A stretch of 60,159 bases of DNA from Cytophagales bacterium (GTDB lineage: Bacteria; Bacteroidota; Bacteroidia; Cytophagales; Thermoflexibacteraceae). The position numbers were made by a program, and so were the translations under genes. Location: positions 1 through 60,159 of the forward strand of contig JAAFKA010000028.1 of assembly GCA_013299115.1 (NCBI GenBank), given 5' to 3'. This document shows, in pieces, positions 8,283 to 17,217 of this stretch. The notes under the pieces were generated by a model, which saw only the letters and a list, made by a program, of their open reading frames with translations, made no database searches and was not told the DNA's origin. Each line of letters opens with the position of its first letter. The first letter of the stretch is position 1.

Positions 8283-9380
8283 ATGAAAAAGCATTTATTT
8301 TTGGTGGCAATGCTTATGATAATCAGCATGGTTGAGGTTGCTGCCCAACATTATCAAAAATGGGTATGGTTTAAACGCAAGCAATACCTCAGCGTGGGAG
8401 CAAGCCTAAACGCCATGAACTATTTTGGAGATATAACTCCAAAACAAAGTTTTACAAGTTTTGACATCAGTTATACCAAACCAAGCCTTAGTATTTTTGT
8501 GCAAAAAAGGTTTAAGCCCCACTTCACAGGTAGGCTTATGCTCACATGGGGGCGTATAGAAGGTGACGACAATTCGGCAGACCCTAAACATAACGACAAC
8601 CAATTCCGTTTTGTGCGTAACATTCACTTTGTCAATGATATATGGGAATTGAGTGCAACGGGTATGTTAGATTTTATTGGAAACAGAGGCGTATTTTACC
8701 AACGCCCCGCTAAGGTTATCCCTTATCTTTCTTTTGGTGTAGCTGCGTTTTATCACAATCCGCAGGCTTTTGCCCCTGCCAAAGACCAAGTGGGCGGCGC
8801 AACAGGTGCTAATGCAGGCGAATTGGTAGATTTGCAACCCTTAGGCACAGAAGGACAAGGCAGACCAGGATTTGACAACAAATATTCACGTTTTCAAGTA
8901 GCTTTTCCGTTGGGCATGGGGATTCGTTATAAAATAAACCCCAAAATGGACATTGGCTTAGAAATAGCCTACCGTTTTCTTACTACAGATTTCTTAGATG
9001 ACGTAAGTGGACACTACACAGATTTAGGCATTTTTGGAAATGACAATTTAGCAAGGGCTTTGCACGATAGGTCTCTCGAAGGAGGAACTGCACGTTTAGA
9101 TGGGGTCATTGCAAGTGAGCATATTTATAGAACAGGCAACCGTTATTATAATGACCCTGCAAAAAGACAGGCTTATGCAGACTCAAAAGGCGTAACAGTG
9201 GACAACGTAGTGTATCCTACTTATGATGGTTTTGGAAATCCTCAGCCAGACAACATTAGAGGAAATGCAACAGACAACGACGTATATATTGTTACTGCGT
9301 TAAGTTTGACTTATATTATTCCTGGACAAGTAAGATGCCCTGAACCTTTCAAAAAACGGTTTAGAAGACATAGATTGTAA
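8283..9380 (+). CDS. Outer-membrane beta-barrel protein, DUF6089/PorG-like
   Basis: A 365-residue protein with a signal peptide (cleavage likely after VEVAAQ, ~22). The start of the barrel, LSVGASLNAMNYFGDITP, is the DUF6089 signature, followed by alternating strands (FTGRLMLTWGRIEGDD, VIPYLSFGVAAFYHNP, FPLGMGIRYKINPKMDIGLEIAYRF). The family includes PorG, a type IX secretion outer-membrane component, and many paralogues of unknown role. It has inserts (about residues 160-195 and 255-330) longer than typical. A second, shorter member follows downstream, with a perfect 32-bp palindrome between them, suggesting separate transcripts. Confidence 0.78.
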   Translation: MKKHLFLVAMLMIISMVEVAAQHYQKWVWFKRKQYLSVGASLNAMNYFGDITPKQSFTSFDISYTKPSLSIFVQKRFKPHFTGRLMLTWGRIEGDDNSADPKHNDNQFRFVRNIHFVNDIWELSATGMLDFIGNRGVFYQRPAKVIPYLSFGVAAFYHNPQAFAPAKDQVGGATGANAGELVDLQPLGTEGQGRPGFDNKYSRFQVAFPLGMGIRYKINPKMDIGLEIAYRFLTTDFLDDVSGHYTDLGIFGNDNLARALHDRSLEGGTARLDGVIASEHIYRTGNRYYNDPAKRQAYADSKGVTVDNVVYPTYDGFGNPQPDNIRGNATDNDVYIVTALSLTYIIPGQVRCPEPFKKRFRRHRL

Positions 9381-9390
9381 TTTTAGATTA

Positions 9391-9457
9391 GTTTGCAGAG
9401 ATGTTTTTAAGATGACATCTTTCTAAAAGATGTCATCTTAAAAACATCTCTGCAAAC
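9391..9457. terminator. Perfect 32-bp hairpin between the two barrel genes
   Basis: Arms at 9391-9422 and 9426-9457 are exact complements with a 3-base loop (CTA). It lies right after the first barrel gene and would terminate its transcript. The core AAGATGACATCTTT closely resembles the core of the palindrome at 22098-22190, so the two may be related repeats. Confidence 0.8.
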
Positions 9458-9561
9458 TTGTCTGTCGTTTACCTATCATTTTATCTTCTTTATTCCTGCT
9501 GCAACACCTCTACGCTACTTACAGCAATTTGTAAGTTTTTTCTTATTAATCATTCTTATTC

Positions 9562-10254
9562 ATGGCGATTATTTCATTGGCTCAAAAAGCATTGGCTTTG
9601 CTTGTGTTTGTCTGTTTGGCTGTGCCTTGCTTGGCACAAAAAAAAGAATTTGGCTTTGGCTTGGGGGCTTCCAACTACACAGGAGATGTTTCACCAGGTT
9701 TTGATTTTCGAAACTTGCAACCCGCAGGCAATGTATTTTTTCGTTATAATATGAACAAGGCGTGGAGTTTGCGTGCCGACCTCACGTTGGGTGGCTTGAC
9801 AGGACGTGATTCTTACTCGCCGAAAGACCCTTTTATGGTACAACGCAACTACGCCTTCGACGGTTCTTTCAGGGAACTTAGTGCAAGAATAGAGTATAAC
9901 TTCAATAATTTCAGGATTATAGGACGTTTTGACAAATTCTGTCCCTATTTGTTTGGTGGCATAGCAGGAGTCAATTATTCAGGTAGCAACTCGCAAGTGA
10001 AAGACTATAATCATACTTATTTTTCTATTCCTTTTGGTATAGGGGCAAAATATTATGCAGGCAAACGATGGAATATAGGAGCAGACTTTGGAGCAAGGAA
10101 AATGTTTGCAGACGACCTCGATGGGCTGGTGCAGTTGCCCGATGCAGGAAAATACCAGAAAATAAACGAAGTAAGTACAGATATGTATTTCTATATGGGA
10201 TTTTATGTAAGCTATGTAATAATGAAAATAAAATGCCCAGAAGAATTTAGATAG
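9562..10254 (+). CDS. Outer-membrane beta-barrel protein, DUF6089/PorG-like (second copy)
   Basis: A 230-residue protein with a signal peptide (LLVFVCLAVPCLAQ, cleavage near residue 25). The mature protein opens FGFGLGASNYTGDVSP, the same barrel start as the upstream gene, and shows regular amphipathic strands (NVFFRYNMNKAWSLRADLTL, YLFGGIAGVNYSG, FGIGAKYYAGKRWNIGADFG). Its length is closer to P. gingivalis PorG than the neighbour's. Both proteins end with a K/R-CPE-F motif (RCPEPFKK, KCPEEFR), suggesting common descent or function. Whether either one is the true secretion component cannot be settled here. Confidence 0.78.
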   Translation: MAIISLAQKALALLVFVCLAVPCLAQKKEFGFGLGASNYTGDVSPGFDFRNLQPAGNVFFRYNMNKAWSLRADLTLGGLTGRDSYSPKDPFMVQRNYAFDGSFRELSARIEYNFNNFRIIGRFDKFCPYLFGGIAGVNYSGSNSQVKDYNHTYFSIPFGIGAKYYAGKRWNIGADFGARKMFADDLDGLVQLPDAGKYQKINEVSTDMYFYMGFYVSYVIMKIKCPEEFR

Positions 10255-10332
10255 GCAATTTGGTTGCCCGACAATTTTTTTGGTAATCTGTTAAAAAACA
10301 ACTTTTTTAGTGCAAAATAAAGTATAAACTTT

Positions 10333-10938
10333 ATGTATTCATTTATCAAGGGAAAATTAGTACACAAAGAAGCAGCCTTAGTAGTCATAGAAACTGGGGG
10401 AATTGGCTACGAAATTCGAGTGGCACCACCTACGGCAGCAGCCTTACAACCAGACGAGGTTTGTATGCTCTATGTGTATTTGCACGTTACAGAAACTGCA
10501 CATAGTTTGTATGGTTTTATAGATTATGAAAACAAAAAGCTATTTTTACAACTGATTAGTGTATCAGGTGTGGGACCCAATACAGGCATGGTCATTGTGT
10601 CTTCTTTGTCGGCAGGTGAAATAAAAGATGCCATTGTAAAAGAAGATTTGCGGACTTTGCAAAGTATCAAAGGAATTGGTAGCAAAACTGCCCAGCAAAT
10701 TATTTTGGATTTGAAAGACAAAATTCGCAAAGAAGACTTATTGGAATCTGCCTCTCCTCTACCCAAAACAGGTGCTTTTTACCAAAATACTTCGGCAAAA
10801 CAAGAGGCTTTGGCTGCCTTAGTTACGCTGGGCATACCCAAACCTATGGCTGAAAAAAGTATAGAAGCTGTATTTAAAAAACATGGCAAAGACCTGAAAG
10901 TAGAGGAAATTATAAGGTATGCTTTGAAAAGTAATTGA
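10333..10938 (+). CDS. ruvA: Holliday junction branch migration protein RuvA
   Basis: A 201-residue protein that binds Holliday junctions and loads the RuvB helicase. All three domains are visible: the OB-fold (MYSFIKGKLVHKE..., GGIGYEIRV, LYVYLHVTETAHSLYGF), the two helix-hairpin-helix motifs (LISVSGVGPNTGMVIVSSL and SIKGIGSKTAQQIILDLKDK), and the C-terminal three-helix domain (EALAALVTLGIPKPMAEKSI) that contacts RuvB. ruvB and ruvC are not adjacent, as is common in Bacteroidota. A phosphatase gene follows 43 bases on, after tandem repeats of ATTCAAA. Confidence 0.95.
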   Translation: MYSFIKGKLVHKEAALVVIETGGIGYEIRVAPPTAAALQPDEVCMLYVYLHVTETAHSLYGFIDYENKKLFLQLISVSGVGPNTGMVIVSSLSAGEIKDAIVKEDLRTLQSIKGIGSKTAQQIILDLKDKIRKEDLLESASPLPKTGAFYQNTSAKQEALAALVTLGIPKPMAEKSIEAVFKKHGKDLKVEEIIRYALKSN

Positions 10939-10981
10939 GGGAAAACTAAAAATTCAAAATTCAAAATTCAAAATTATTTTT

Positions 10982-12340
10982 ATGTCGTCAAGAAAAACAA
11001 TTTTTCTTACCTGTTTGGCTTTGTTGTGTATTTTTGCCTTGCAAGCACAAAACAAGCCAGCTACACCAGCTTCGCTGTTGCAGTCGGGACCTATGGTGGG
11101 CTACTCTACCATGCGTGAAGTCATGCTTTGGGTGCAGACCAACCAAGCCGCCACTGTCCATTTTGAATACTGGGAAAAGGGCAAGCCCACCCAAAAAAGC
11201 AAAACTGAGCCTTATACAACCAAAACCAACGAAGGTTTTACGGCTCGTATAGCCATTGCTTTGCTCGAACCAAGCAAAAAATACGAATATGCTTTGCATA
11301 TCAACGGCAAAAAAGTAGAAAGACCTTATCCTCTCGAATTTCAGACCCAAGAATTGTGGCAATATCGCAAAGACCCACCAGCTATTAAGTTTGTTTTTGG
11401 TAGTTGCAATTTTGTAAATGACTCTATTTACGACAGACCAGGTACGCCGTATGGTAGCAACCACCACATTTTTAAGACCATTGCTGCCCAAAAACCTGAT
11501 TTTATGCTCTGGGGTGGCGACAATACTTATTTGCGTGAAGCAGATTATGACTCACGTGCAGGGGTACTCTATCGTTACACGCACACAAGGTCGTTGCCCG
11601 AAGTGCAGCCTTTGCTCGGTAGCACCCACCACTACGCCACTTGGGACGACCACGATTTTGGACCTAACGACGGCGACAGAAGTTATGTGATGAAAGACAT
11701 GACAACCGAAATTTTCAAAATGTTTTGGGCAAACCCCAACTATGGCGAGCCGACAGGAGGCAAAGGAATCTGCGGTAGATTCCAGTGGGGTGATATAGAA
11801 TTTTTCCTAATGGACGACCGTTATTTTAAGTCGCCAAACGACAGAAACAACACCCAACGAGTTTTGCTTGGCGATGCCCAAATAGAGTGGTTGGCAGATG
11901 CCTTGACCGAAAGCAAAGCTACTTTTAAATTTATTGTTTGTGGCGTGCAAGTGATTAATTCGGCTGCTATTTTTGAAAATTATGCGACTTACCCCGAAGA
12001 AAAGCAAAAATTAATTAGCCGAATCAGAGAAAGCAAAGCAAGAGGTGTGTTTTTCTTGACTGGCGACCGTCATCACACAGTTTTGTCTGCCTTGCAAGAG
12101 CATGGCAAACAATATCCGCTATACGATTTAACTTCGTCTTCGCTTACCGCAGGAGTTTATTCACCTAACGCAGACGAAAAAAATCAGCACGAAGTTCCCA
12201 ACACCTTAGTTTTAGAAAACAACTTTTCTGTTTTGGAAGTTACAGGAGCAACCAAAGAAAGGGTGCTGAAAATTACGGTTATCAACCACAAAGGCGAGGT
12301 AAAGTGGAGCAAGGAAATAGCTGCAAAAGAGTTGAAGTAA
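10982..12340 (+). CDS. PhoD-type alkaline phosphatase family metallophosphoesterase
   Basis: A 452-residue exported protein (signal peptide FLTCLALLCIFALQAQ, cut near 23). An N-terminal fibronectin-like domain (about 30-125) precedes the metallophosphatase domain. Metal and active-site segments are visible: FVFGSCNF, PDFMLWGGDNTYL, YATWDDHDFGPND, FFLMDDRY and FLTGDRHHTVLS. These match PhoD-like phosphatases, which use Ca/Fe and act on phosphate mono- or diesters in the periplasm or outside the cell. No twin-arginine signal is seen, unlike Bacillus PhoD. Its likely role is phosphate scavenging; regulation is not visible. It may be cotranscribed with ruvA. Confidence 0.87.
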   Translation: MSSRKTIFLTCLALLCIFALQAQNKPATPASLLQSGPMVGYSTMREVMLWVQTNQAATVHFEYWEKGKPTQKSKTEPYTTKTNEGFTARIAIALLEPSKKYEYALHINGKKVERPYPLEFQTQELWQYRKDPPAIKFVFGSCNFVNDSIYDRPGTPYGSNHHIFKTIAAQKPDFMLWGGDNTYLREADYDSRAGVLYRYTHTRSLPEVQPLLGSTHHYATWDDHDFGPNDGDRSYVMKDMTTEIFKMFWANPNYGEPTGGKGICGRFQWGDIEFFLMDDRYFKSPNDRNNTQRVLLGDAQIEWLADALTESKATFKFIVCGVQVINSAAIFENYATYPEEKQKLISRIRESKARGVFFLTGDRHHTVLSALQEHGKQYPLYDLTSSSLTAGVYSPNADEKNQHEVPNTLVLENNFSVLEVTGATKERVLKITVINHKGEVKWSKEIAAKELK

Positions 12341-12360
12341 AAAAAATAGTCGTAACTTTG
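12333..12360 (+). promoter_or_regulatory. Bacteroidota-type promoter (TTG-N17-TAnnTTTG)
   Basis: TTG at 12333-12335 and TAACTTTG at 12353-12360, 17 bases apart, fit the Bacteroidota -33/-7 consensus. It overlaps the end of the PhoD gene and points at the TatD gene, whose start lies ~155 bases downstream. Confidence 0.45.
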
Positions 12361-12516
12361 GCAGATGACACTTTTATTTTGCAAGCCAAAAGAATAAGCA
12401 TTTTTAAAAGTTTTCCGACTTGTGTTTTTGTCAGTTTCCTTGCCATAAAATAGATAGAAATTTTGCTTGCAAGCTATTGTTTTTGGGGAGAACTTGCAAA
12501 AATATTGGAGTAAAAA

Positions 12517-13209
12517 ATGCGAAACTCAATGGAATATTGGAGGGAAAATAAATTTGTAAACATTCATACACACCACGAAAAAAGTAGTGTGAAAATGCAA
12601 AGTATTTTGAATATTTTTGCGCAAGAAGCATCTTCTAAAATAGTTACTTTGCCCACCAACCAACTCATTTCCATTGGTTTGCACCCTTGGCATCTGGCAA
12701 CTATTGACGAAAATGCTACTCACAAATTATTTGAAAACACCCAAAAGCTACTTACACACCCACAAGTTTGGGCAATAGGTGAAACTGGTTTAGACAAACA
12801 AATACCCATCAATTTAGCAAGGCAGCAAGCTGTTTTTCAGGCACATATCCAATGGAGTGAGCAGTATCAAAAACCATTGATAGTTCACTGCGTAAAAGCC
12901 TACTCCGAAGTACTGACAATTAGAAAGGCTACTAAAGCCCAACAAAGGTGGATTTTGCATGGTTTCAATGGCAGCAAAGAATTGGCTTGGGCTTTTATCG
13001 AAGCTGGCTGCAAGTTGTCTTTTGGACATCTACTTTTTGTTTCGCAGAGCAAAGCCTGTCGTCTGTTTCCTTCATTACCTTTGGAGGCGTGTTATTTAGA
13101 AACAGACGATAAGGCTGAGTTAAGCATACAACAAGTTTATACACAGGCTTCTAACTTGCGAGGAATTGCTTTGGAAAAATTAGCAACTTTCATTCAATTA
13201 GATAACTGA
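12517..13209 (+). CDS. TatD-family metal-dependent DNase/hydrolase
   Basis: A 230-residue TIM-barrel hydrolase. Metal-binding motifs are present: VNIHTHHE near residue 15, SIGLHPWHL near 52, WAIGETGLD near 88, PLIVHCVKA near 126, ILHGFNGSKE near 148, and the final acidic site CYLETDD near 192. It is slightly shorter than E. coli TatD (260), as is usual for Bacteroidota members. The family has 3'-5' exonuclease activity in DNA repair, though substrates vary. An alternative start at the second Met (MEYWREN) is equally possible. No operon partner is evident; the next plus-strand material is a broken gene. Confidence 0.87.
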   Translation: MRNSMEYWRENKFVNIHTHHEKSSVKMQSILNIFAQEASSKIVTLPTNQLISIGLHPWHLATIDENATHKLFENTQKLLTHPQVWAIGETGLDKQIPINLARQQAVFQAHIQWSEQYQKPLIVHCVKAYSEVLTIRKATKAQQRWILHGFNGSKELAWAFIEAGCKLSFGHLLFVSQSKACRLFPSLPLEACYLETDDKAELSIQQVYTQASNLRGIALEKLATFIQLDN

Positions 13210-13244
13210 AAACTCTACAGGTTTTTCAAATTTAGAAAAAAAGC

Positions 13245-13252
13245 TATCTTTG
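13245..13252 (+). promoter_or_regulatory. TATCTTTG, likely -7 element of the lost ATPase gene
   Basis: TATCTTTG fits TAnnTTTG and lies just ahead of the ATPase relic. It may be a leftover promoter of that gene. Confidence 0.35.
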
Positions 13253-13294
13253 TTTCAAATCAGAAACTGTTTTAGAAGAATTTGAGAATGACAA

Positions 13295-13823
13295 AAAGTA
13301 GGGATTTCTTAATATTTGCTTGACCTCGAAAAACCAGCCTTTTTGTCTTTGTGTGGCGAAAAGAAAACTTTGGTCAGCATACATAGTATTTTGTTTAAAG
13401 GGAAGTCGTAGAATTAGATTTTGATATTGACAAAATGAATTTCAATATTTTAAGTAAAGGCAGAGAAAAATTTGATTTCACTACATTGTCAGACGGCTAT
13501 TCTGCTTTTTTGAATATTGTTACAGAAATTATTTTGCGAATGGAAAGCAAAACCCCAAAAGTCTATGATATTCAGGGCATTGTGCTGATAGACGAAATAG
13601 AAACCCATTTGCATATTGATTTGCAAGAAAAAATATTGCCCTTATTGACTACTTTTTCCCAAAAATTCAATTTATTGTTACCACTCATTCGCCTTTTGTT
13701 TTAAGTTCTATTGCTAATGCTGTGATTTATGATTTGGAAAATCATAGCTATTTAACAGATGTTTCGGACTTGTCTTATTCAGCCTTGATAAAATATCATT
13801 TCAAAGTTGAATCTGCGGCTTAG
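13295..13823 (+). pseudogene. AAA-family ATPase (AAA_21-like), broken gene
   Basis: Fragments of one ATPase spread over at least two frames. An N-terminal-like piece (LLDLEKPAFLSLCGEKK) at ~13313-13407 ends at a stop. Then VVELDFDIDKMNFNILSKGR and the signature LSDGYSAFLNIV, with Walker B GIVLIDEIETHLH, run in a second frame and end at 13704. After a one-base shift around 13670 the gene continues as IQFIVTTHSPFVLSSIANAV to a stop at 13821-13823. The P-loop region is missing, and the C-terminus stops short of the usual length. Such ATPases are common in defence and mobile-element contexts. The gene is certainly inactive as it stands. Confidence 0.82.
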
Positions 13824-13853
13824 CTACGCAGTCCATTTTTTACTATACAACCA

Positions 13854-14936
13854 CTATCTCAACGTATCCACACAAAAAAAGTCAAGCGTAGGATTAGTCA
13901 ATTCAGGTTGTAATTTCTTAGCTTGTAGCCAATCTTGGCAGGCAGCAGGTGCATTTTGGAGGGCAAGCAAGCACAAACTTCGTTTTGCCCAGACCTCTGC
14001 GGTGGGCTTATTTTGCCTGATAATAGTTGTAAAATAGTTTTGAGCCAACTGAAAATTGTTATGGTTGTAGTAAATAGTGCCTAAATTCAGCAAAGCATCT
14101 TGTTGGGTGCTATCTTTTTTCAAAATTTCTTTGTAAAGGGCAGTTGCCAGCGTATCACTTCGCAAAACATAGTAATAATGCGTAGCAATTTGCTGTTTCA
14201 GTGCCAAAGAGTCGGGAAATTGGCGGAGCAACCTCTCAAAATCAGTAGCAGCCTCTTTGGGTTTGGCGAGGTGGCAATAGGCTAATCCTCTTTGGTAATG
14301 ATACAAAGGATTGTATTTTTCGGCGTGGCGAATGGCTAAGTTTAAATTTTCTACGGCAACGTCATAGTTTGCAAATTTCTCTAATTTGAGTTTGCCCAAC
14401 AAAGCAGCACTTTTCTCAAAAGTTTCGTCTGCGTGTATGCTTTTTTCTAAATGTGCGACGGTTTGCTTGTATTGTTTTTGTTCATAGCTTTGGAGGGCAA
14501 ACCAATATTGCAACCGAGCATAACCATTCACTAAGTTATTGGCAAAGGACAAGGCATAAAAAACCACCAAAAAAGCTAAAATAACTCCTTGCGTGTTGGT
14601 AACGTGGTAGTCTTTAGGTGCATTCCTGCGTACAAAATCCTGATAGGCAGTATATTTTTGCTGTTGTTTTTGTCTGTATTCGTCTGTTTGTCGGGCAAGG
14701 TCGGCTATGTTTTCGTGGTTATAGCCCGAAGCCAATAAACTATCGTAATTTGCCTTTGCTTGCTCATTTGTCAAAATTCGATGGGCTTCGTTTATCAACT
14801 TAAACTGTTCTTCGGCAGCAGGATTGTCGGGATTTTTGTCGGGGTGATATTGCATAGCCAACGACTTAAAGGCTTTTTTTGCCTCTGGTATGGTAGCAAA
14901 GTTGGGCAAGCCTAAAATTTCGTAGTAGTTTTTCAT
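13854..14936 (-). CDS. J-domain protein with TM helix and TPR repeats
   Basis: A 360-residue protein. Residues 1-70 form a DnaJ J-domain with the HPD motif at 31-33 (AMQYHPDKNPDNP). A charged Gln-rich linker follows, then one membrane helix at ~118-132 (VILAFLVVFYALSFA). The C-terminal 220 residues form about five TPR-like helical repeats (ALQSYEQKQYKQTVAHLEKS, LGTIYYNHNNFQLAQNYF, and others). The Gly/Phe and zinc-finger regions of true DnaJ are absent, so it is a specialised membrane-tethered co-chaperone or assembly factor. The client is unknown. It is followed upstream in the genome by a large palindrome and a histidine kinase gene on the same strand. Confidence 0.83.
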   Translation of the reverse strand: MKNYYEILGLPNFATIPEAKKAFKSLAMQYHPDKNPDNPAAEEQFKLINEAHRILTNEQAKANYDSLLASGYNHENIADLARQTDEYRQKQQQKYTAYQDFVRRNAPKDYHVTNTQGVILAFLVVFYALSFANNLVNGYARLQYWFALQSYEQKQYKQTVAHLEKSIHADETFEKSAALLGKLKLEKFANYDVAVENLNLAIRHAEKYNPLYHYQRGLAYCHLAKPKEAATDFERLLRQFPDSLALKQQIATHYYYVLRSDTLATALYKEILKKDSTQQDALLNLGTIYYNHNNFQLAQNYFTTIIRQNKPTAEVWAKRSLCLLALQNAPAACQDWLQAKKLQPELTNPTLDFFCVDTLR

Positions 14937-14945
14937 GCTTAACGC

Positions 14946-15098
14946 AAGTTACGTAGTATTGTAGTGTGGACTTCAGTCCACGCATTTTAATTGTGCAAAG
15001 CTATATTTTGCACAAATTTATACAAAATAAACGTTTAAAAGCCTTAATTGAGTTATGTGTGGACTGAAGTCCGCACTACAATAGATACTACGCAACTT
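14946..15098. repeat. ~150-bp palindromic element (MITE-like)
   Basis: The left end AAGTTACGTAGTA is mirrored by TACTACGCAACTT at the right end, and each arm contains a near-identical TTGTAGTGTGGACTTCAGTC-type core, itself palindromic (GGACTTCAGTCC). About 40-bp arms flank an AT-rich centre. It fills the gap between the J-domain gene and the histidine kinase gene. Its end sequence recurs near 828, 1340, 17198 and 37513, so it is a dispersed family, probably non-autonomous mobile DNA. Confidence 0.7.
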
Positions 15099-15105
15099 AA
15101 ATTAA

Positions 15106-17157
15106 TTAAATGGCAAAATATATTTTAACCGTTGTGCCTTTGTTCTCTGCACTTTCCAATTCCACTCTGCCTCCCTGAATTTCTACTTGGGTTTTTACCA
15201 AATACAAACCTATCCCCTTCCCTTCTATTTGGGGGTGAAATCTTTTGTAGAGTTTAAACAAATTTTCTTCTTGGTTAGGCAAATCTATGCCCATGCCATT
15301 GTCTTTCACTTTCAGGCAAATATATTTTTCATCTATTATTTTGGTATCAATTTGGAGATTCAAAGTTCTGTTATTTGCCCTGAACTTGATAGCATTAGTA
15401 ACTAAATTGAGCAATACATTGTGAATAAAGGTTTTGCTTGCCCATATTCTTGGGGCTTTGTCAAAGTTGTATTCAATAATTGCCCCCGAATTTTGAATTT
15501 GTGTAGCCAAATTGCCCAAAATGTTGTGAGTTTCCTCCTCAAAATAAACCACTTGCTGCTGCTCCTGCACAATACGAGTTTCGGAAAGTATAAAGTTTAA
15601 ATCTCTTACTACATCATCTAATTTGGTCGAGGCAGTTTTGAGCATAGCCAACAATTCTTTCGATTCCTCATTTTCCATTTCTTGCATCTCAAAAAGATTG
15701 AGCAAACCCAAAATAGTGGCTACAGGTGCGCGGAGATTGTGCGAAACCACATAACTGTAATGCGACAGTTGACGGTTTTGATTGAGCAAATCCTCATTTA
15801 TTTTTCGCAAAAATGTTTCTTTTTGTTCTACCTCATTTTTCAAACTTAGTGTATGCTCTAAGGTTTGTCTGATTTCCTCGCTGCTGCTGCTAAGTTCCTC
15901 GTTTGCCACTTGCAACTCCTCCAATAACTGTTTATTTTCGGTTTCGGCTGCTTTTTGTGGCGTAATATCTCTTACAATACGCAAAACTTGGTTTTTGGCA
16001 TAACGGACTGCCCTCGACTCATAAAAACGAAGTCCGCCATCAAACCGCAAAGAATATTCTGAAAACCGAATTTCCCCTGTTTGCAAAGCTTTTTTGTTTT
16101 CCTCTATCAAGGTTTCTACTACTTCTTTGGGCATTTTGGTATCTGTAATATTAGAACCAATAATAATATCGGTGTCTATAAACACTTTGCCATGACCTCC
16201 TCTAAAATCCAAATAATCTCCTTTTTCGTTCATCACAAAAATCATATCGGGTATGGCACGCAAAATTGCATTTTTGCGAGACTCCTCTGCCAATATTTTT
16301 TCCTCTGCTATTTTCCTTTCGGTTATATCTCTTACTATTTTCAAAACTTGTCGGCGGGTATAACGGACTGTTCGGGTTTCGTAATAATAAACTCCATCGG
16401 GCAGTTCTACTTTATAATCTGAAATCTGTATTTCTCCTGATTCTAAGGCTCTTTGGTTGTCTTCGTGCCACCAACTAATGACGTGGGCAGGCATATTAAA
16501 ATTTTCAATATTTGTGCCTATCACGTGATAAGGGTCTATAAAAGACTTGGCTTGCAAATTGCCCCGAAAATCTAAACAATCTCCTCTTTCGTTCAAAATA
16601 AACAACATATCGGGAATGGCACGCAAAATAGCCCTTTTGTGGGTTTCGGCAAGGCGGATTCTCTCCTCCGATTTTTTCTTGTCTGTAATATCCCTTACCA
16701 ATCTAATGACTAAATTATCGGAGTATTTAATGGCACGAGATTCATAATAACGACTCAACGCATGATTAGGTGCAGGCAATTCATATTCAATGTGTTGGAT
16801 TTCACCTGTATCTAAGGCTTTTTGGTTGGTTGCCAAAATTAGGTCTATTGCACCTTTGGGCAAAGTAGATTCGCTAATAGAAGTACCTACAATATCATCT
16901 CCCTCTTGGTAAGAGTTCATTTCATTGCCTTTGCTGGCAATATAAATTCCTTTGTCATTCATAATAAAAATGAGGTCGGGAATAGCCTTCAAAATAGCAT
17001 TTTTTTGTGCTGTTTCTTGGCGTATCTTTCGTTCTGCTTCGGGCAAAATAGTTGCAGCCTCCCTCTCCAACGCCACAATATGGGTCAGCTGATGTTTGAG
17101 ATTCTGATGTTCTTCTTGCAACTGTTTGTAGGCTGCCGAAAGTTCGTTGTAGGTCAT
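15106..17157 (-). CDS. Cytoplasmic sensor histidine kinase with three tandem PAS domains
   Basis: A 683-residue kinase with no membrane segment. An N-terminal coiled coil (1-50) precedes three closely similar PAS modules (about 52-160, 174-282, 296-402; repeat ~122), each starting NAIL-AIPD-F--N and ending VRDIT. A second coiled coil (403-465) leads to the HisKA-type domain with His473 (SYVVSHNLRAPVATILGL). The ATPase part shows the N box (NLVTNAIKFRA), G1 (KDNGMGID) and G2 (GKGIGLYLVK). It would autophosphorylate and pass phosphate to a response regulator, which is not adjacent. The PAS triplication looks recent and internal. The ligand is unknown. Confidence 0.9.
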   Translation of the reverse strand: MTYNELSAAYKQLQEEHQNLKHQLTHIVALEREAATILPEAERKIRQETAQKNAILKAIPDLIFIMNDKGIYIASKGNEMNSYQEGDDIVGTSISESTLPKGAIDLILATNQKALDTGEIQHIEYELPAPNHALSRYYESRAIKYSDNLVIRLVRDITDKKKSEERIRLAETHKRAILRAIPDMLFILNERGDCLDFRGNLQAKSFIDPYHVIGTNIENFNMPAHVISWWHEDNQRALESGEIQISDYKVELPDGVYYYETRTVRYTRRQVLKIVRDITERKIAEEKILAEESRKNAILRAIPDMIFVMNEKGDYLDFRGGHGKVFIDTDIIIGSNITDTKMPKEVVETLIEENKKALQTGEIRFSEYSLRFDGGLRFYESRAVRYAKNQVLRIVRDITPQKAAETENKQLLEELQVANEELSSSSEEIRQTLEHTLSLKNEVEQKETFLRKINEDLLNQNRQLSHYSYVVSHNLRAPVATILGLLNLFEMQEMENEESKELLAMLKTASTKLDDVVRDLNFILSETRIVQEQQQVVYFEEETHNILGNLATQIQNSGAIIEYNFDKAPRIWASKTFIHNVLLNLVTNAIKFRANNRTLNLQIDTKIIDEKYICLKVKDNGMGIDLPNQEENLFKLYKRFHPQIEGKGIGLYLVKTQVEIQGGRVELESAENKGTTVKIYFAI

Positions 17158-17217
17158 AAGGAGGAAACCAATTTAAGTGGTATGAATGTAACATTTTACG
17201 CAACTGACTTTGCAAAG

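Noticed and set aside
10939-10981. Tandem ATTCAAA repeats before the PhoD gene as an operator
   Set aside because: Similar low-complexity AT repeats occur in other gaps (about 35700-35740, 55374-55398); there is no reason to call them functional.
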